A stretch of 64,000 nt of DNA from Mycobacterium sp. IS-3022 (GCF_001500065.1 NZ_LQIN01000034.1:248001-312000), one strand, 5' to 3'. Positions 7,822 through 17,000 are shown, numbered from the stretch's first letter. A program made the numbers and translations. Notes: generated by a model from the letters alone, not told the origin.

Positions 7822-9387
7822 CTACGCGAATGCCGCGACGTCGGACGGGGAGGCCGCGTCGACGGCCACCTCGTATCGGTAGTCGTCGAGCGGGAACTTG
7901 CGGTTGCCGCGGCTGGCCTCGAAGAAGCCCGACGGCCGGATATAAGTACTGTCCCCCTGCGAGTTCCGGTAGTACGTGGGAACGTGGCCGTTGAGGTCGG
8001 CCAAGTAGTAGCGCAGGGCCTCGCCTCGCTCATACATAGCACCGTGGTAGCGCTCGGCCGCCTCCTTGCGTATCTCGCATATCGTCGCCCCGCGTCTGCG
8101 TGTCTCGGTGATCGCCCGCACCGCGTGATCTGCAGTCATCTCGACGAAGGAATGCCAGCCCGATCCCGTCCACGAGTAGGGCCCGACGAGGGTCCACCGA
8201 TTGGGCAGCCCGGGCACCGAGACGCTCTCGTAGGCCTGCAATCCCTCGTCGCGGTAGAACGTGGCGAGGTCGAATCCGCCACGGCCAACGACTGTTCCAG
8301 GTCGATACGTCTCCGGGTCGGAGAACACCTCGTATCCAGTGGCCAGTATCAGAGCGTCGAGCTTGTGCAGCACGCCGTCGCGGGTCTTCACCCCCGTCGC
8401 GGTGATCTTCTCGATGGGCTCGGTGATGAGGGCGACGTTGTCTTTGTTGTAGGCCCTCAAGTACGCGCTCGACAAGGTCGGCCGCTTGGCCAGGACGCCG
8501 AAGTTCGGCGTGAGCTTGTCCGCGGTCACCGGATCCTTGACCACGCGTCCGACGTAGCGCCGGTAGCCGTTGATCGTCCACGCGTCGAACTTGTCCATCA
8601 CTGGCCGAACGGCCCGTGCGGGCGGCTTGGTAAGCGAACGCAGCAATAGATCCATGACCACCAGTGCGCCGCCGTGGATGGTCGCCGCCAGTCCCGGTAT
8701 CGACAGCACGAGCTGCACGGCCCGAGGTACGGCGAAGTCGGGCTTCGGCACCGACCACACCGGAGTGCGCTGAAACACCGTGAGATTCTTCACCTCCGGT
8801 GCGATGGACGGAATGATCTGCACCGCGCTGGCACCGGTACCGATGATGCCCACGGCCTTACCGCTCAGGTCATAGTCGTGGTCCCACGAGCTCGGCCGTA
8901 ACACCTTGCCCTTGAACGACTTCGCCCCGGGGATCCCGACGTCCTCCTTCGGCCGTACGAAAGCACCGACGGCGCTGACCAGGAAGCGTGCGGTGACGAT
9001 CGAGCCGTCGTGCATGTGCAACTTCCAGAACCGGCCTTCGTCATCCCACACCTCCTTCTCGACGTTGCAGTTGAACCGGGTTCGTTCGTACAGCCCGAAC
9101 CGGGCGGCCACATCGGCGTGATACTGCTTGACTTCGGCGCCGTGCGGAAAGAGCCGGGACCACTTCGCGTTCCGCGCGAACGAGTACTGGTAGGCCAGCG
9201 CCGGAACGTCGACGCCGAGGCCCGGATAGTGGTTTTCGTGCCAGCTGCCGCCCATGTCGTCGGCCCGCTCGATGATGACGAAGTCATCGATGTCGGCCAT
9301 GCGCAGCTTTGCGCCGATGGCGATTCCGGCCGGCCCAGCACCGATGATCGCCACCTCGTACTGCGGCCGGCTAATTGCCTGCGTCAT
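7822..9387 (-). CDS. Flavin-containing monooxygenase, non-canonical fingerprint
   Basis: 521-residue FAD/NADPH monooxygenase related to Baeyer-Villiger enzymes. FAD motif GAGPAGIA near residue 16; NADPH motif GIIGTGASAVQ. The class fingerprint reads FKGKVLRPSSWD, with Arg where FxGxxxHxxxWD has His. It shares GYEVFSDPETYRPGTVVGR and GPYSWTGSGWHSFVE with the enzyme at 21716, which also lacks the His; they form a separate subgroup from the other three. The start ATG 9385-9387 overlaps the SDR stop (ATGA). The substitution could alter oxygenation chemistry or coupling; whether it still performs Baeyer-Villiger oxidation is unknown. Confidence 0.9.
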   Translation of the reverse strand: MTQAISRPQYEVAIIGAGPAGIAIGAKLRMADIDDFVIIERADDMGGSWHENHYPGLGVDVPALAYQYSFARNAKWSRLFPHGAEVKQYHADVAARFGLYERTRFNCNVEKEVWDDEGRFWKLHMHDGSIVTARFLVSAVGAFVRPKEDVGIPGAKSFKGKVLRPSSWDHDYDLSGKAVGIIGTGASAVQIIPSIAPEVKNLTVFQRTPVWSVPKPDFAVPRAVQLVLSIPGLAATIHGGALVVMDLLLRSLTKPPARAVRPVMDKFDAWTINGYRRYVGRVVKDPVTADKLTPNFGVLAKRPTLSSAYLRAYNKDNVALITEPIEKITATGVKTRDGVLHKLDALILATGYEVFSDPETYRPGTVVGRGGFDLATFYRDEGLQAYESVSVPGLPNRWTLVGPYSWTGSGWHSFVEMTADHAVRAITETRRRGATICEIRKEAAERYHGAMYERGEALRYYLADLNGHVPTYYRNSQGDSTYIRPSGFFEASRGNRKFPLDDYRYEVAVDAASPSDVAAFA

Positions 9388-10373
9388 GCCGTTTTCCCTT
9401 CATTGGGTTGCACCGATGTGTCGACAAGCTCGCCGTCGGCGTCGTAGATCCGCACCTCGATGGGTTCTCCGGCTGCCTCGCGGTCGCGATTGAGCAGGGT
9501 CAGGAGCCGCGCTCCGCCGGTCTCCAGCCGGGAGACCGGGAACTGCCGCACGATCGCCCTGGTGAGCGACGGCGCCACCCGCGACAATCCGTAGGTCAGC
9601 CAGGCTTCGGTTCGCACCGGCACAACGTTGAGGTCAAAGCGCACCGCCCTGACCGCAGCGCGTGCGACGAGGTCCGGGCTGAGCGGCTGGACCGGCAGTT
9701 TCGCAGCGTAGTCACGGATCTGCTGCAGGACGTCCTTGCCCTGATCGATCAAGTCGGCGTCGATTCCGACCGTGTCCGCGTTCTTGAACAGGTTGGTGTT
9801 GATCACCCCGGGGCAGACGGCACTGACCCCGATTCCTCTGGGGCCCAGCTCAACTCGAAGGCACTCGGTGAGCATCCTGACGCCGGCCTTCGAGACGCAG
9901 TACGCGGAAGTTCCGGGCAAGGGCGCGTAGGAGGCCGCGGACGCGATGTTGACGATGTGCCCGCCTTCGCCGTGCTCGACCATCTGCCTGCCGAACACAC
10001 GGCAGCCGTGGACGACCCCCGTCAGGTTAGGACCGAGTTGGCGGTCCCACGCCTCAGCCGTCATGTCGAGGAAGTCACCGGCAACCACGATGCCGGCATT
10101 GTTGACCAGAACGTCGGAGACGCCGAATTCCTCGAGCACGCCATCGGCGAACGACTCCCACGCATCCGGGTCGGTCACGTCCAGCCGGGCCGCCGACGCC
10201 GAATGGCCATTGGCCCGAATCGTTTCTGTGGTCACCTCGGCTGCGGCGAGGTCGATATCGGACGCCACCACGTGGGCGCCGCGCTTGGCGAATCTGATCG
10301 CGGTCGCGCGGCCGATGCCGCTACCGGCACCGGTGACAACGACGAGCCTGGGTTGCAGGCGGTTGAGCTTCAC
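9384..10373 (-). CDS. Short-chain dehydrogenase (SDR)
   Basis: 329-residue NAD(P)-dependent dehydrogenase. TGAGSGIGRATAIRFA near residue 14, NNAG, and the catalytic Ser-x12-Tyr-x3-Lys in ASAASYAPLPGTSAYCVSK. It is a close duplicate of the SDR at 11314: both begin MKLNRLQP, and most differences are conservative until the C-terminal 30 residues, which diverge. The C-terminal extension contains VVPVRTEAWLTYGLSRVAPS, a pattern shared by the SDRs here. Start GTG 10371-10373; it overlaps the monooxygenase at 9387 by ATGA. A likely role is oxidising the alcohol that yields a ketone for the monooxygenase. Confidence 0.92.
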   Translation of the reverse strand: MKLNRLQPRLVVVTGAGSGIGRATAIRFAKRGAHVVASDIDLAAAEVTTETIRANGHSASAARLDVTDPDAWESFADGVLEEFGVSDVLVNNAGIVVAGDFLDMTAEAWDRQLGPNLTGVVHGCRVFGRQMVEHGEGGHIVNIASAASYAPLPGTSAYCVSKAGVRMLTECLRVELGPRGIGVSAVCPGVINTNLFKNADTVGIDADLIDQGKDVLQQIRDYAAKLPVQPLSPDLVARAAVRAVRFDLNVVPVRTEAWLTYGLSRVAPSLTRAIVRQFPVSRLETGGARLLTLLNRDREAAGEPIEVRIYDADGELVDTSVQPNEGKTA

Positions 10374-10383
10374 GGTTGTCTCC

Positions 10384-11298
10384 TCATCGGACGCGATCCA
10401 CCAGATCGCCGTTGGCGCCGAACAACTTCAGTTGCCACTCCTGGACCAGGTCTTCGGTGTCGATGTCGTCGGGATGCCAACCCGGCTTCAGGAACTCACC
10501 GAGCTCGAGGATCACCCCCGGTCCGAGCGGTCCACGGAGCACACTGATCAGATCCCGCAGGAACTTCATCGGTTGCCGCCGCGCGGCGGGATCGCCAAGT
10601 GCCGAGGCCAGGGTGAGACCGAACAGGAACGGGTAGAACAACAACACCGTGGGCAGACCCACAACCACGACGCGCACCAACTCAGATCCACCCTTGTGTT
10701 GGTACAGGTCGAACAACACCGACTTGTGTTCCAGCTCTTCCAGAGCATGCCAATTGAGGATCCCTCGCACGTTGGGATCCGTTAGCATCGACTGCAATTC
10801 CTCGCTGGTCAACAAGCGTCGCGTCGCCGTGGCGGTGCCGTGCTCGAGCATCGCCATGAAGCCCAGGTGCAACATCCGGCCCGCGAATTCTTCGAGCCGA
10901 GTGTATGTCCTTTCCAGGAATTCTTCCCTGGTGAAGAGCCAGGAGGCGATCGGGTAGGTGCCCATCTCGTGGATCGTTTGGTTCAGTCGATTGTGCTCTT
11001 GGCCGTGCGTGGACTCCTGGCCGATGAAGCCCGCAACCCGCTTCTTCATCACCGGATCGTCGATCTCACCGCTGAACCTGCGCGCTGACCGGATCAGCGA
11101 GTCCTCTCCCGTCGGAAAAAGTCCCGAAATCACTGCGGCTAGGTGGCTCAGAGCGATGTTGCCGTTGGCGAAGAAGTGATCCATCGGCTTCTCTTCACCG
11201 AAGGGGAACCGGACCCGTCGCACCTTCGGCGGCACCAAGCTCAGCTCACTACGAACCCGGTTGGCGTTCTTCTGCAAGATGTTCATGGCCATACCCAT
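10384..11298 (-). CDS. PF10118 family protein, possible ferritin-like diiron enzyme
   Basis: 304-residue PF10118 protein. Proposed diiron ligands are Glu65 in FPTGEDSL, E95xxH98 in QESTHGQEH, Glu152 in LEHGTA and E188xxH191 in EELEHKSVLFD. It is more divergent than the 2167/3100 pair (LEHGTA in place of AEHYTA) but keeps every ligand. It is the likely parent of the 85-residue deletion derivative at 7550. It sits between two near-duplicate SDR genes with gaps of 10 and 15 bp, so it is an operon member. A shorter start, ATG coding Met5, is possible. Whether it is a hydrolase (family label) or an oxygenase (my inference) is open. Confidence 0.88.
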   Translation of the reverse strand: MGMAMNILQKNANRVRSELSLVPPKVRRVRFPFGEEKPMDHFFANGNIALSHLAAVISGLFPTGEDSLIRSARRFSGEIDDPVMKKRVAGFIGQESTHGQEHNRLNQTIHEMGTYPIASWLFTREEFLERTYTRLEEFAGRMLHLGFMAMLEHGTATATRRLLTSEELQSMLTDPNVRGILNWHALEELEHKSVLFDLYQHKGGSELVRVVVVGLPTVLLFYPFLFGLTLASALGDPAARRQPMKFLRDLISVLRGPLGPGVILELGEFLKPGWHPDDIDTEDLVQEWQLKLFGANGDLVDRVR

Positions 11299-11313
11299 GG
11301 TCGATCCCCTTCG

Positions 11314-12267
11314 TCAGGATGAGACGGACTCGGCTGTCGGAAAGTGGCTTTCGATGGTCACGTCGTTCTCCCTGTCGTTGCGGTCGATCAAGGTCAACAG
11401 TCGAGCGAGTGAGGCCTGCAGTCTGGACGGCGGGAACTGACGGGTAATCATCCTGGTGAGCGATGGCGCCGTCCGGGACAACCCGTAGAACAGCCAGGCT
11501 TCGGTGCGAACGGGCACCACGTTCAGGTCCAACCGCACCGCTCGGACGGCGGCGCGAGCGACGAGGTCCGGGCTGAGCGGCTGGACCGGCAGCTTCGCGA
11601 CAAAGTCACGGACCTGTTGCAAGACGTCCTTGCCGCGGTCGATCAACTCGGTATCCAGTCCGACCGTCTCACCGTTGTTGCCGATGTTGGTGTTGATCAA
11701 ACCCGGGCAGATGGCGCTGACGCCGATTCCCTTGGGACCCAGTTCAACTCGCAAGCATTCGGTGAGCATCCTGACCCCGATCTTCGAGACGCAGTACGCG
11801 GACCCGCCGGCGAGCGGAATGTAAGAGGCGGCCGAGGCGATGTTGACGATGTGACCGCCCTGGCCGCGCTCCACCATCTGCTTACCTAACACGCGGCAGC
11901 CGTACACAACCCCCATCAGGTTGGGACCAAGCTGACGGTCCCACGCCTCAGGCGTCAGGTCCAGGAAGGCGCCGCCGACGCCGATGCCTGCGTTGTTGAC
12001 CAGGACGTCGGCGACCCCGAACTCCTGCCGCACGTCGTTGGCGAACGACTCCCACGCATCCGGGTCGGTCACGTCCAGCCGCGCCGCCGACGCCGAATGG
12101 CCCTTGGCCCGAATCGTTTCGGTGGTCACCTCGGCGGCGTCGAGGTCGATGTCCGAGACGACGACGTGCGCGCCGTTCATCGCGAATCTGATCGCCGTAG
12201 CGCGTCCGATGCCGCTGCCGGCGCCGGTGACGACGACGAGCTTGGGTTGCAGGCGGTTGAGCTTCAC
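11314..12267 (-). CDS. Short-chain dehydrogenase (SDR)
   Basis: 317-residue NAD(P)-dependent dehydrogenase, tandem paralogue of the SDR at 9384. Motifs: TGAGSGIG near residue 14, NNAG, catalytic Ser-Tyr-Lys in ASAASYIPLAGGSAYCVSK, and the C-terminal signature VVPVRTEAWLFYGLSRTAPS. Start GTG 12265-12267, 24 bp from the monooxygenase stop, with a GGAGAA ribosome site. The duplicated pair flanks a PF10118 gene, which suggests a local SDR-PF10118 module duplication followed by loss of most of one PF10118 copy (see 7550). Function inferred: alcohol to ketone oxidation on a bulky substrate. Confidence 0.92.
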   Translation of the reverse strand: MKLNRLQPKLVVVTGAGSGIGRATAIRFAMNGAHVVVSDIDLDAAEVTTETIRAKGHSASAARLDVTDPDAWESFANDVRQEFGVADVLVNNAGIGVGGAFLDLTPEAWDRQLGPNLMGVVYGCRVLGKQMVERGQGGHIVNIASAASYIPLAGGSAYCVSKIGVRMLTECLRVELGPKGIGVSAICPGLINTNIGNNGETVGLDTELIDRGKDVLQQVRDFVAKLPVQPLSPDLVARAAVRAVRLDLNVVPVRTEAWLFYGLSRTAPSLTRMITRQFPPSRLQASLARLLTLIDRNDRENDVTIESHFPTAESVSS

Positions 12268-12291
12268 AGTTTCTCCTGGGATCGTCTCAGG

Positions 12292-13848
12292 TCAGCCCAC
12301 GGCGCCAGCGGGGACGGGCTCGAGTTCAGTGTCCCGGCTGCGTCCCGGGCGAAGGCGCGAGTATGCGTAGTGATCGAGCGGGAAATGCTTGTTTCCCCAC
12401 CACATCTCGAGGTGCGTGCTCGGGCGGATGGCGGCGGGATCGCCCTGGTAGTTCACGTAGTACGTGTTGGAACCTTCGCAGGCCGGGGACAGCCACAACG
12501 TCTGCAGGGCGCGCCGCCGACTCTTGTTGTAGTAGGCATCGTGGGGTTGCTGCTTGATCTCCACACGCGTGGCCTCGCGCCGCCGCGCCTCGGTGATCGC
12601 GCGCGCCGCGTGCCGGCTGGTGCATTCGATCATGGCGATGTACGACCCGGCGGCGAACCCGTAAGGGCCGGTGATCAGGAAGCTGTTCGGGAACTTCGGC
12701 ACCGAAACACCCTGGTAAGCCTGGAAGCGGTTGTCGTGGAAGAATTCTCCGATATCCAGGCCGTCGACGCCGCGCAGCGGGAAGGGCGGTGTGTAGCCCT
12801 TGGCCATCACCTTGAACCCGGTGGCACACACCAGAACGTCGACGTCGTGGGACACGCCGTCCTCGGTGACCACATCGGTCGCGGTGATTTCCCGAATCGG
12901 CGCCGTGACAAGGTCTACGTGCGGTTCTGCGAACGTCTTGAGATACCGGTTGGACACCGACGGCCGCTTGCAGCCAGGCGCGTAGGCCGGCGTCAGTTGC
13001 TCGGCCAGCTCGGGGTTGCCCCGCAGCCACGCCCGGTAGCCCACCGCTCCGCCCCGCCGAAGCGAATCCGCGAGAAACGGCACGCGCTCGTGGAACACCC
13101 CGATGCCGGTGATCCCGAAGTCGATTCCCAGGGTGACCGCCGCTCGGATTGTGCGCCGCAGCAACGACATCCTCAGCAGGGCGGCGCTGACGAACGTCGG
13201 AATCGGAAAGTCCGGCTTCGGTGCCACCCAGATCGGTGTGCGCTGGAAGACGCTGAGATGACCTGCCACATCGGCGAGTTCGGGGATCAGCTGCAGCGCC
13301 GTCGCGCCGGTCCCGATAACCGCGATGCGCTTGCCCGCATAATCGAAGTCGTGGTCCCAGTTGGCGGTGTGAACCACCTTGCCCGAAAACTGGTCGATGC
13401 CGGCGATGTCCGGGAGGTTCGGCACCTCCAGGCCGCCCACGGCACCGATGACGAATCTCGCGACGAGAGTCTCCCCGGACTGCAGCTGGATCCGCCAGAC
13501 GTGCTGCTCCTCGTCCCAGTCGGCAGCGACGACGGCTGTGCTTAACCTGATTCGCGAGCGTAGGCCGAACGAATCGACCACCTGCTCGGCGTACTGCTGC
13601 ACCTCAGCTCCTGGTGCGAACATCCGCGTCCACTTCTTGGGTGGCGCATACGAGAAGCTGTAGTAGATGGACGGAATGTCGACCGCCACACCCGGATACG
13701 TGTTCGCCCACCAGGTCCCGCCGATCCCGTCGTTCTTGTCGACGATGACAAAGTCGTCGACGCCGGCCTTCGTCAGTTCGACAGCTGCTCCAATCCCACC
13801 AAAGCCGGCGCCGACGATCAGGACCTCGTGGTCGATGCGCTGCGTCAC
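12292..13848 (-). CDS. Flavin-containing Baeyer-Villiger-type monooxygenase
   Basis: 518-residue FAD/NADPH monooxygenase. FAD motif GAGFGGIG near residue 13, canonical fingerprint FSGKVVHTANWD, NADPH motif VIGTGATALQ, and C-terminal signature SNTYYVNYQGD followed by NKHFPLDHY. It groups with the enzymes at 593 and 19003. Start GTG 13846-13848 overlaps the stop of the SDR at 13845 (GTGA). Expected product is an ester or lactone from a ketone made by the neighbouring dehydrogenases. The substrate cannot be told from sequence. Confidence 0.93.
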   Translation of the reverse strand: MTQRIDHEVLIVGAGFGGIGAAVELTKAGVDDFVIVDKNDGIGGTWWANTYPGVAVDIPSIYYSFSYAPPKKWTRMFAPGAEVQQYAEQVVDSFGLRSRIRLSTAVVAADWDEEQHVWRIQLQSGETLVARFVIGAVGGLEVPNLPDIAGIDQFSGKVVHTANWDHDFDYAGKRIAVIGTGATALQLIPELADVAGHLSVFQRTPIWVAPKPDFPIPTFVSAALLRMSLLRRTIRAAVTLGIDFGITGIGVFHERVPFLADSLRRGGAVGYRAWLRGNPELAEQLTPAYAPGCKRPSVSNRYLKTFAEPHVDLVTAPIREITATDVVTEDGVSHDVDVLVCATGFKVMAKGYTPPFPLRGVDGLDIGEFFHDNRFQAYQGVSVPKFPNSFLITGPYGFAAGSYIAMIECTSRHAARAITEARRREATRVEIKQQPHDAYYNKSRRRALQTLWLSPACEGSNTYYVNYQGDPAAIRPSTHLEMWWGNKHFPLDHYAYSRLRPGRSRDTELEPVPAGAVG

Positions 13849-14723
13849 GCGTTCGCCTTTCGATTCGCCAGACGTTTGAGGAGTGGTTGGGCAACACCGA
13901 GCAGTCGTTCGGCCCGGTCATAGGACGCGACCGAGGTGACCGTCCGCATCAGGCTCGGCGACAGGCGAATCACGAAGTATCCCAACCACGCTTCCGGGGT
14001 GACCGGAACCACGGCCCAGTTGCGACGCACCGAGCGCTCGATGGCCCGGGCAACCCGGTCCGGCCCGGCCAGCGCGACTCCCTGCTGGACCACCCTCATC
14101 TGCGCCCGCCATTCGGACTGCTGTTCCTCGGTGAGGCCGTTTCGCTCACCATGCGCCAGTAGTTCGGTCCGGATCACACCCGGGCAGATCGCCGTGACGC
14201 CAATGCCGTGCCGACGCAGTTCAATCCGCAATGACTGCGAGGCCATCAACACAGCGGCTTTCGCGACACTGTATGCGGGCGCCAACTGCGTCGGCAGGAA
14301 CGCCGCCCCCGACGAGATGTTGACGATGTGGCCGCGCACGCCTGAATCGATCATCTGCTGCGCGAACACGCGTGAGCCGTACACGACGCTCATCACGTCG
14401 ATATCGACCAGACGCTGCCACTGCGGAACGGTGGTTTCGACAAAGCCGCCGATATCCATCACGCCCGCGTTGTTGACGAGAACGTCTGCGGCCTTGAACT
14501 CGGCCCGCACCCAGGCGGCGAAATCTTCCCATTGATCCTCGCGACTCACGTCGAGTCGATATGGAACGGCCTGGCCGCCGTCGATCTTGATCTCCCCAGC
14601 GGTCGCCTCGGCCCCGACTTCGTCGATGTCGGCGATGATCACGCGATCTCCTCTGCGGGCGAACACTTTTGCAGTCTCCTTGCCGATCCCCGCGGCGGCT
14701 CCGGTGATGATCACGGTCTTCAT
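13845..14723 (-). CDS. Short-chain dehydrogenase (SDR)
   Basis: 292-residue dehydrogenase. TGAAAGIG near residue 8, NNAG, and the catalytic set in SSGAAFLPTQLAPAYSVAK. The C-terminal extension has VVPVTPEAWLGYFVIRLSPS, the variant signature common to SDRs of this locus. Start ATG 14721-14723 is preceded by GGAGG at a good distance and overlaps the previous stop (ATGA); an in-frame extension to 14846 runs through the preceding gene and is rejected. It is the second gene of the operon that starts at 15577. Confidence 0.92.
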   Translation of the reverse strand: MKTVIITGAAAGIGKETAKVFARRGDRVIIADIDEVGAEATAGEIKIDGGQAVPYRLDVSREDQWEDFAAWVRAEFKAADVLVNNAGVMDIGGFVETTVPQWQRLVDIDVMSVVYGSRVFAQQMIDSGVRGHIVNISSGAAFLPTQLAPAYSVAKAAVLMASQSLRIELRRHGIGVTAICPGVIRTELLAHGERNGLTEEQQSEWRAQMRVVQQGVALAGPDRVARAIERSVRRNWAVVPVTPEAWLGYFVIRLSPSLMRTVTSVASYDRAERLLGVAQPLLKRLANRKANA

Positions 14724-15577
14724 CGCGCACCTCCAAAGATCTTTCCTGCCAAGGCCGTCGCCCGGTCGGCCAAAGGCATTTGCACGAAACCGCTCAGACC
14801 CCGCACCAATGACGGCGATAGGCGGTACAGGTACCAACTGGCCCACGCCTCAGCGCCGACCGGAACAGTCGAGATGTTCCACCGCACGGCACGCTGGATT
14901 GCCGCAGCCACCCGGTCGGGTGAGCGTCCGATATACCGATGTGCTGCACCAAGCTTTGCCGCCCACTCTGCACTGTCGTCCGCACCGACACCGGCTCTGG
15001 TGCCGTTGCCCGCCAACCCGGTACGGATCAGACCCGGACAAATCGCGCTGACACCAATCCCTTTGCCGCCGAACTCCTGCCGCAATGCCTGGGTTCCGAG
15101 CCAGACGCCGGCTTTCGCGGTCACATAGGACGGCGCCAGCGCCGTCGGAAGGAACGCACCACAGGACGCAACATTCACGATGTGGCCGCGCGTGCCCGCG
15201 TCCACCATTCGCTCGACGAAAAGTCGCGACCCAATCAGCGGGCTCATCATGTTGATCTGGATCATCCGTCGCCAGTCGTCCCCGGATTGCTCGAGAAATC
15301 CCCCGCCGATCAGGATGCCGGCGTTGTTCACCACCACGTCGGGCACGCCGAACTCTTCGCAAGTCCATGCGGTGAAGTTCTCCCAGTCGTCGACGTCGGC
15401 GACATCGAGGCGACGAAACACGGCGTTGCCGCCCTTGGCCCTGATCGCATCGACCGTTTCGTTCCCCGTCGTTTCGTTGATGTCGGAGACGATCACCGTC
15501 GCACCCTTGCGAGCGAATCGTTGCGCGGTCGCCCTGCCGATCCCGCTCCCCGAGCCCGTCACCACTGCCAATGTCAT
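14720..15577 (-). CDS. Short-chain dehydrogenase (SDR), first gene of large operon
   Basis: 285-residue dehydrogenase. TGSGSGIG near residue 7, NNAG, catalytic Ser-x12-Tyr-x3-Lys in SCGAFLPTALAPSYVTAK. The C-terminal segment STVPVGAEAWASWYLYRLSP matches the locus-wide SDR signature. Start ATG 15575-15577. It opens a ten-gene leftward run (SDR, SDR, monooxygenase, SDR, PF10118, SDR, monooxygenase, deleted PF10118, enoyl reductase, SRPBCC) with gaps of at most about 25 bp and many 4-base overlaps. The operator candidate CTATTCAGATAG is centred about 57 bp upstream, a usual place for a TetR repressor to block the promoter. Confidence 0.92.
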   Translation of the reverse strand: MTLAVVTGSGSGIGRATAQRFARKGATVIVSDINETTGNETVDAIRAKGGNAVFRRLDVADVDDWENFTAWTCEEFGVPDVVVNNAGILIGGGFLEQSGDDWRRMIQINMMSPLIGSRLFVERMVDAGTRGHIVNVASCGAFLPTALAPSYVTAKAGVWLGTQALRQEFGGKGIGVSAICPGLIRTGLAGNGTRAGVGADDSAEWAAKLGAAHRYIGRSPDRVAAAIQRAVRWNISTVPVGAEAWASWYLYRLSPSLVRGLSGFVQMPLADRATALAGKIFGGAR

Positions 15578-15628
15578 TCATCGACTCCTTGTCGTGTGCG
15601 CGGGATCACTCCCACTGACAGAATAATA

Positions 15629-15640
15629 CTATTCAGATAG
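15629..15640. promoter_or_regulatory. Operator candidate CTATTCAGATAG before ten-gene operon
   Basis: 12-bp palindromic element CTAT-TCAG-ATAG, 52 bp upstream of the first gene of the large SDR/monooxygenase operon; it is the exact reverse complement of the site at 5799-5810. It lies in an AT-rich patch (AATAATACTATTCAG) within the 297-bp gap 15578-15874. The rest of that gap shows no convincing gene. Confidence 0.6.
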
Positions 15641-15874
15641 CAATGCAATCTCGATTGAAGCGCTCTTCTGTGTGTGGTGCCGCCACCGTCGTCGGACACC
15701 GCAGCACCATCCGCTTACACGCGCGCGGATTGGCCGTCGGGCCGCTGAACTTCGTTGTGCGGGAAAGTAAATTACGAAAGCTGCCGCGTCCCTCGCCGAC
15801 GCATCTCGGTAGTCGTAGGTCGGCTGTGCCAGGCGGCTCGGCCGGTCCGCGCGCACCTCCGGGAGTCGGCGGAC

Positions 15875-16252
15875 CTACGCCATGCAGTACTGACGAGCCA
15901 CGGTCAACTGATGCCGTGCCCTGCCGAGGTCGCTCGTGAGTTGGCCGGGGGCCGTCAATCGATATGGGTCGCTGCCGTCGATATCCGAAGCCACCGCGCC
16001 GGACCACAGCCGGAGGTCGACCGCGGCCGCACTACTCAACCCAAACAGCGGAGCCAGCGCGCTGCGAATCTGGCCTGCCACCGACGGCGGAGTTCCGGAC
16101 GCCGAAACCAGGTTGAACGTCTTGTCCAGCCGATCAGCTGACCGCAGGAGGATGTCGCATTCCCCATCGCTGGCGGTGGCCACTGCCGCAGTCCCCAAGC
16201 CCACTGCGACTGCAGCGATTGACAGTGCCACCCTGAGCATTGGTCGACGCAT
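15875..16252 (-). CDS. Small secreted protein of unknown function
   Basis: 125-residue protein with a signal peptide: MRRPMLRVALSIAAVAVG followed by a short Ala-rich stretch and a probable cleavage after VATAS. The mature part of about 97 residues has two Cys (DGECDI near its start and QYCMA at its end) that could form a disulphide. Start ATG 16250-16252 is preceded by GAGGGTGG; a longer frame to 16402 lacks a signal-like N-terminus and overlaps the neighbour. I do not recognise the family. It is the last gene of the transcript that comes from 23919. Confidence 0.65.
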   Translation of the reverse strand: MRRPMLRVALSIAAVAVGLGTAAVATASDGECDILLRSADRLDKTFNLVSASGTPPSVAGQIRSALAPLFGLSSAAAVDLRLWSGAVASDIDGSDPYRLTAPGQLTSDLGRARHQLTVARQYCMA

Positions 16253-16319
16253 TGATCCACCCTCGCATCGCGTTCGTCGCCTCACCACCATTACCTCCGA
16301 GCCGAAACCCCGGGCCAAC

Positions 16320-17000
16320 CTACGCGGCCAGTTCGAGCACACCCCGCGGGTTCCACGGCATAGGACCGGTGGGGAAGCTGAATCGCAGCATGCGGTGCGC
16401 ACCGCTGGCTTCGAAATGTGCGGTGAACGGCGGGAGGAATCCCGCTATCACCTTGTCGAGCAATCCGTTGATATGAGCGAAACCAGGTCGAATGCGGACC
16501 TGCCAGGCATCGAACGATCCTGCTGCAACGTCGACGGTCGTGCACTTCTCGACCTTGACCTCGAGCGGCCAATGGAGCGAAAAGGCAAGCCACAGGTCGT
16601 GTTTCGACTTGTGGCCGCGGCGGAAGTCGATGCCGCGCATCAATGTCAGGCCGCCGATCAGGGGCATCACCCCTTGCGGAAAGGGGTCGATTCGGCCACC
16701 GAACTGGACATGCCGGGTTCCGATGAAGTAGCCCTCTTCCCGCGAGACAAGCCGCCCTTCGTAACGTGCTTCTGATCGGTAGCTTTCCGCGATCAAGGCG
16801 CCGTCCTGACGGCGGATGCGCTGCTCGACCCTCATCCTGAACAAGTCGTCCGAACCCCCTTCGAACGACGACAGGTAGGCGTCACCATCATGCTCTACAA
16901 GAATGGACACTTGGCGGACTGTCGAGTCGCCATCGACCCGCAGCGAGTAGATCGACTTCTCTCCATCCGCGATTGCGGGGTCGCGGAACGGGCTCGTCAT
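16320..17000 (-). CDS. Hypothetical protein, beta-rich
   Basis: 226-residue protein without signal peptide or membrane segment. It opens with a short N-terminal segment (DPAIADGEKSIYSL) followed by alternating strands and many charged residues. The layout recalls DUF3108-like beta proteins, but I cannot confirm that. Start ATG 16998-17000 lies 15 bp after the stop of the CocE-type hydrolase, so the two are probably cotranscribed. No catalytic motif is evident. Context suggests an accessory role in lipid or ester metabolism; this is weak inference. Confidence 0.75.
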   Translation of the reverse strand: MTSPFRDPAIADGEKSIYSLRVDGDSTVRQVSILVEHDGDAYLSSFEGGSDDLFRMRVEQRIRRQDGALIAESYRSEARYEGRLVSREEGYFIGTRHVQFGGRIDPFPQGVMPLIGGLTLMRGIDFRRGHKSKHDLWLAFSLHWPLEVKVEKCTTVDVAAGSFDAWQVRIRPGFAHINGLLDKVIAGFLPPFTAHFEASGAHRMLRFSFPTGPMPWNPRGVLELAA

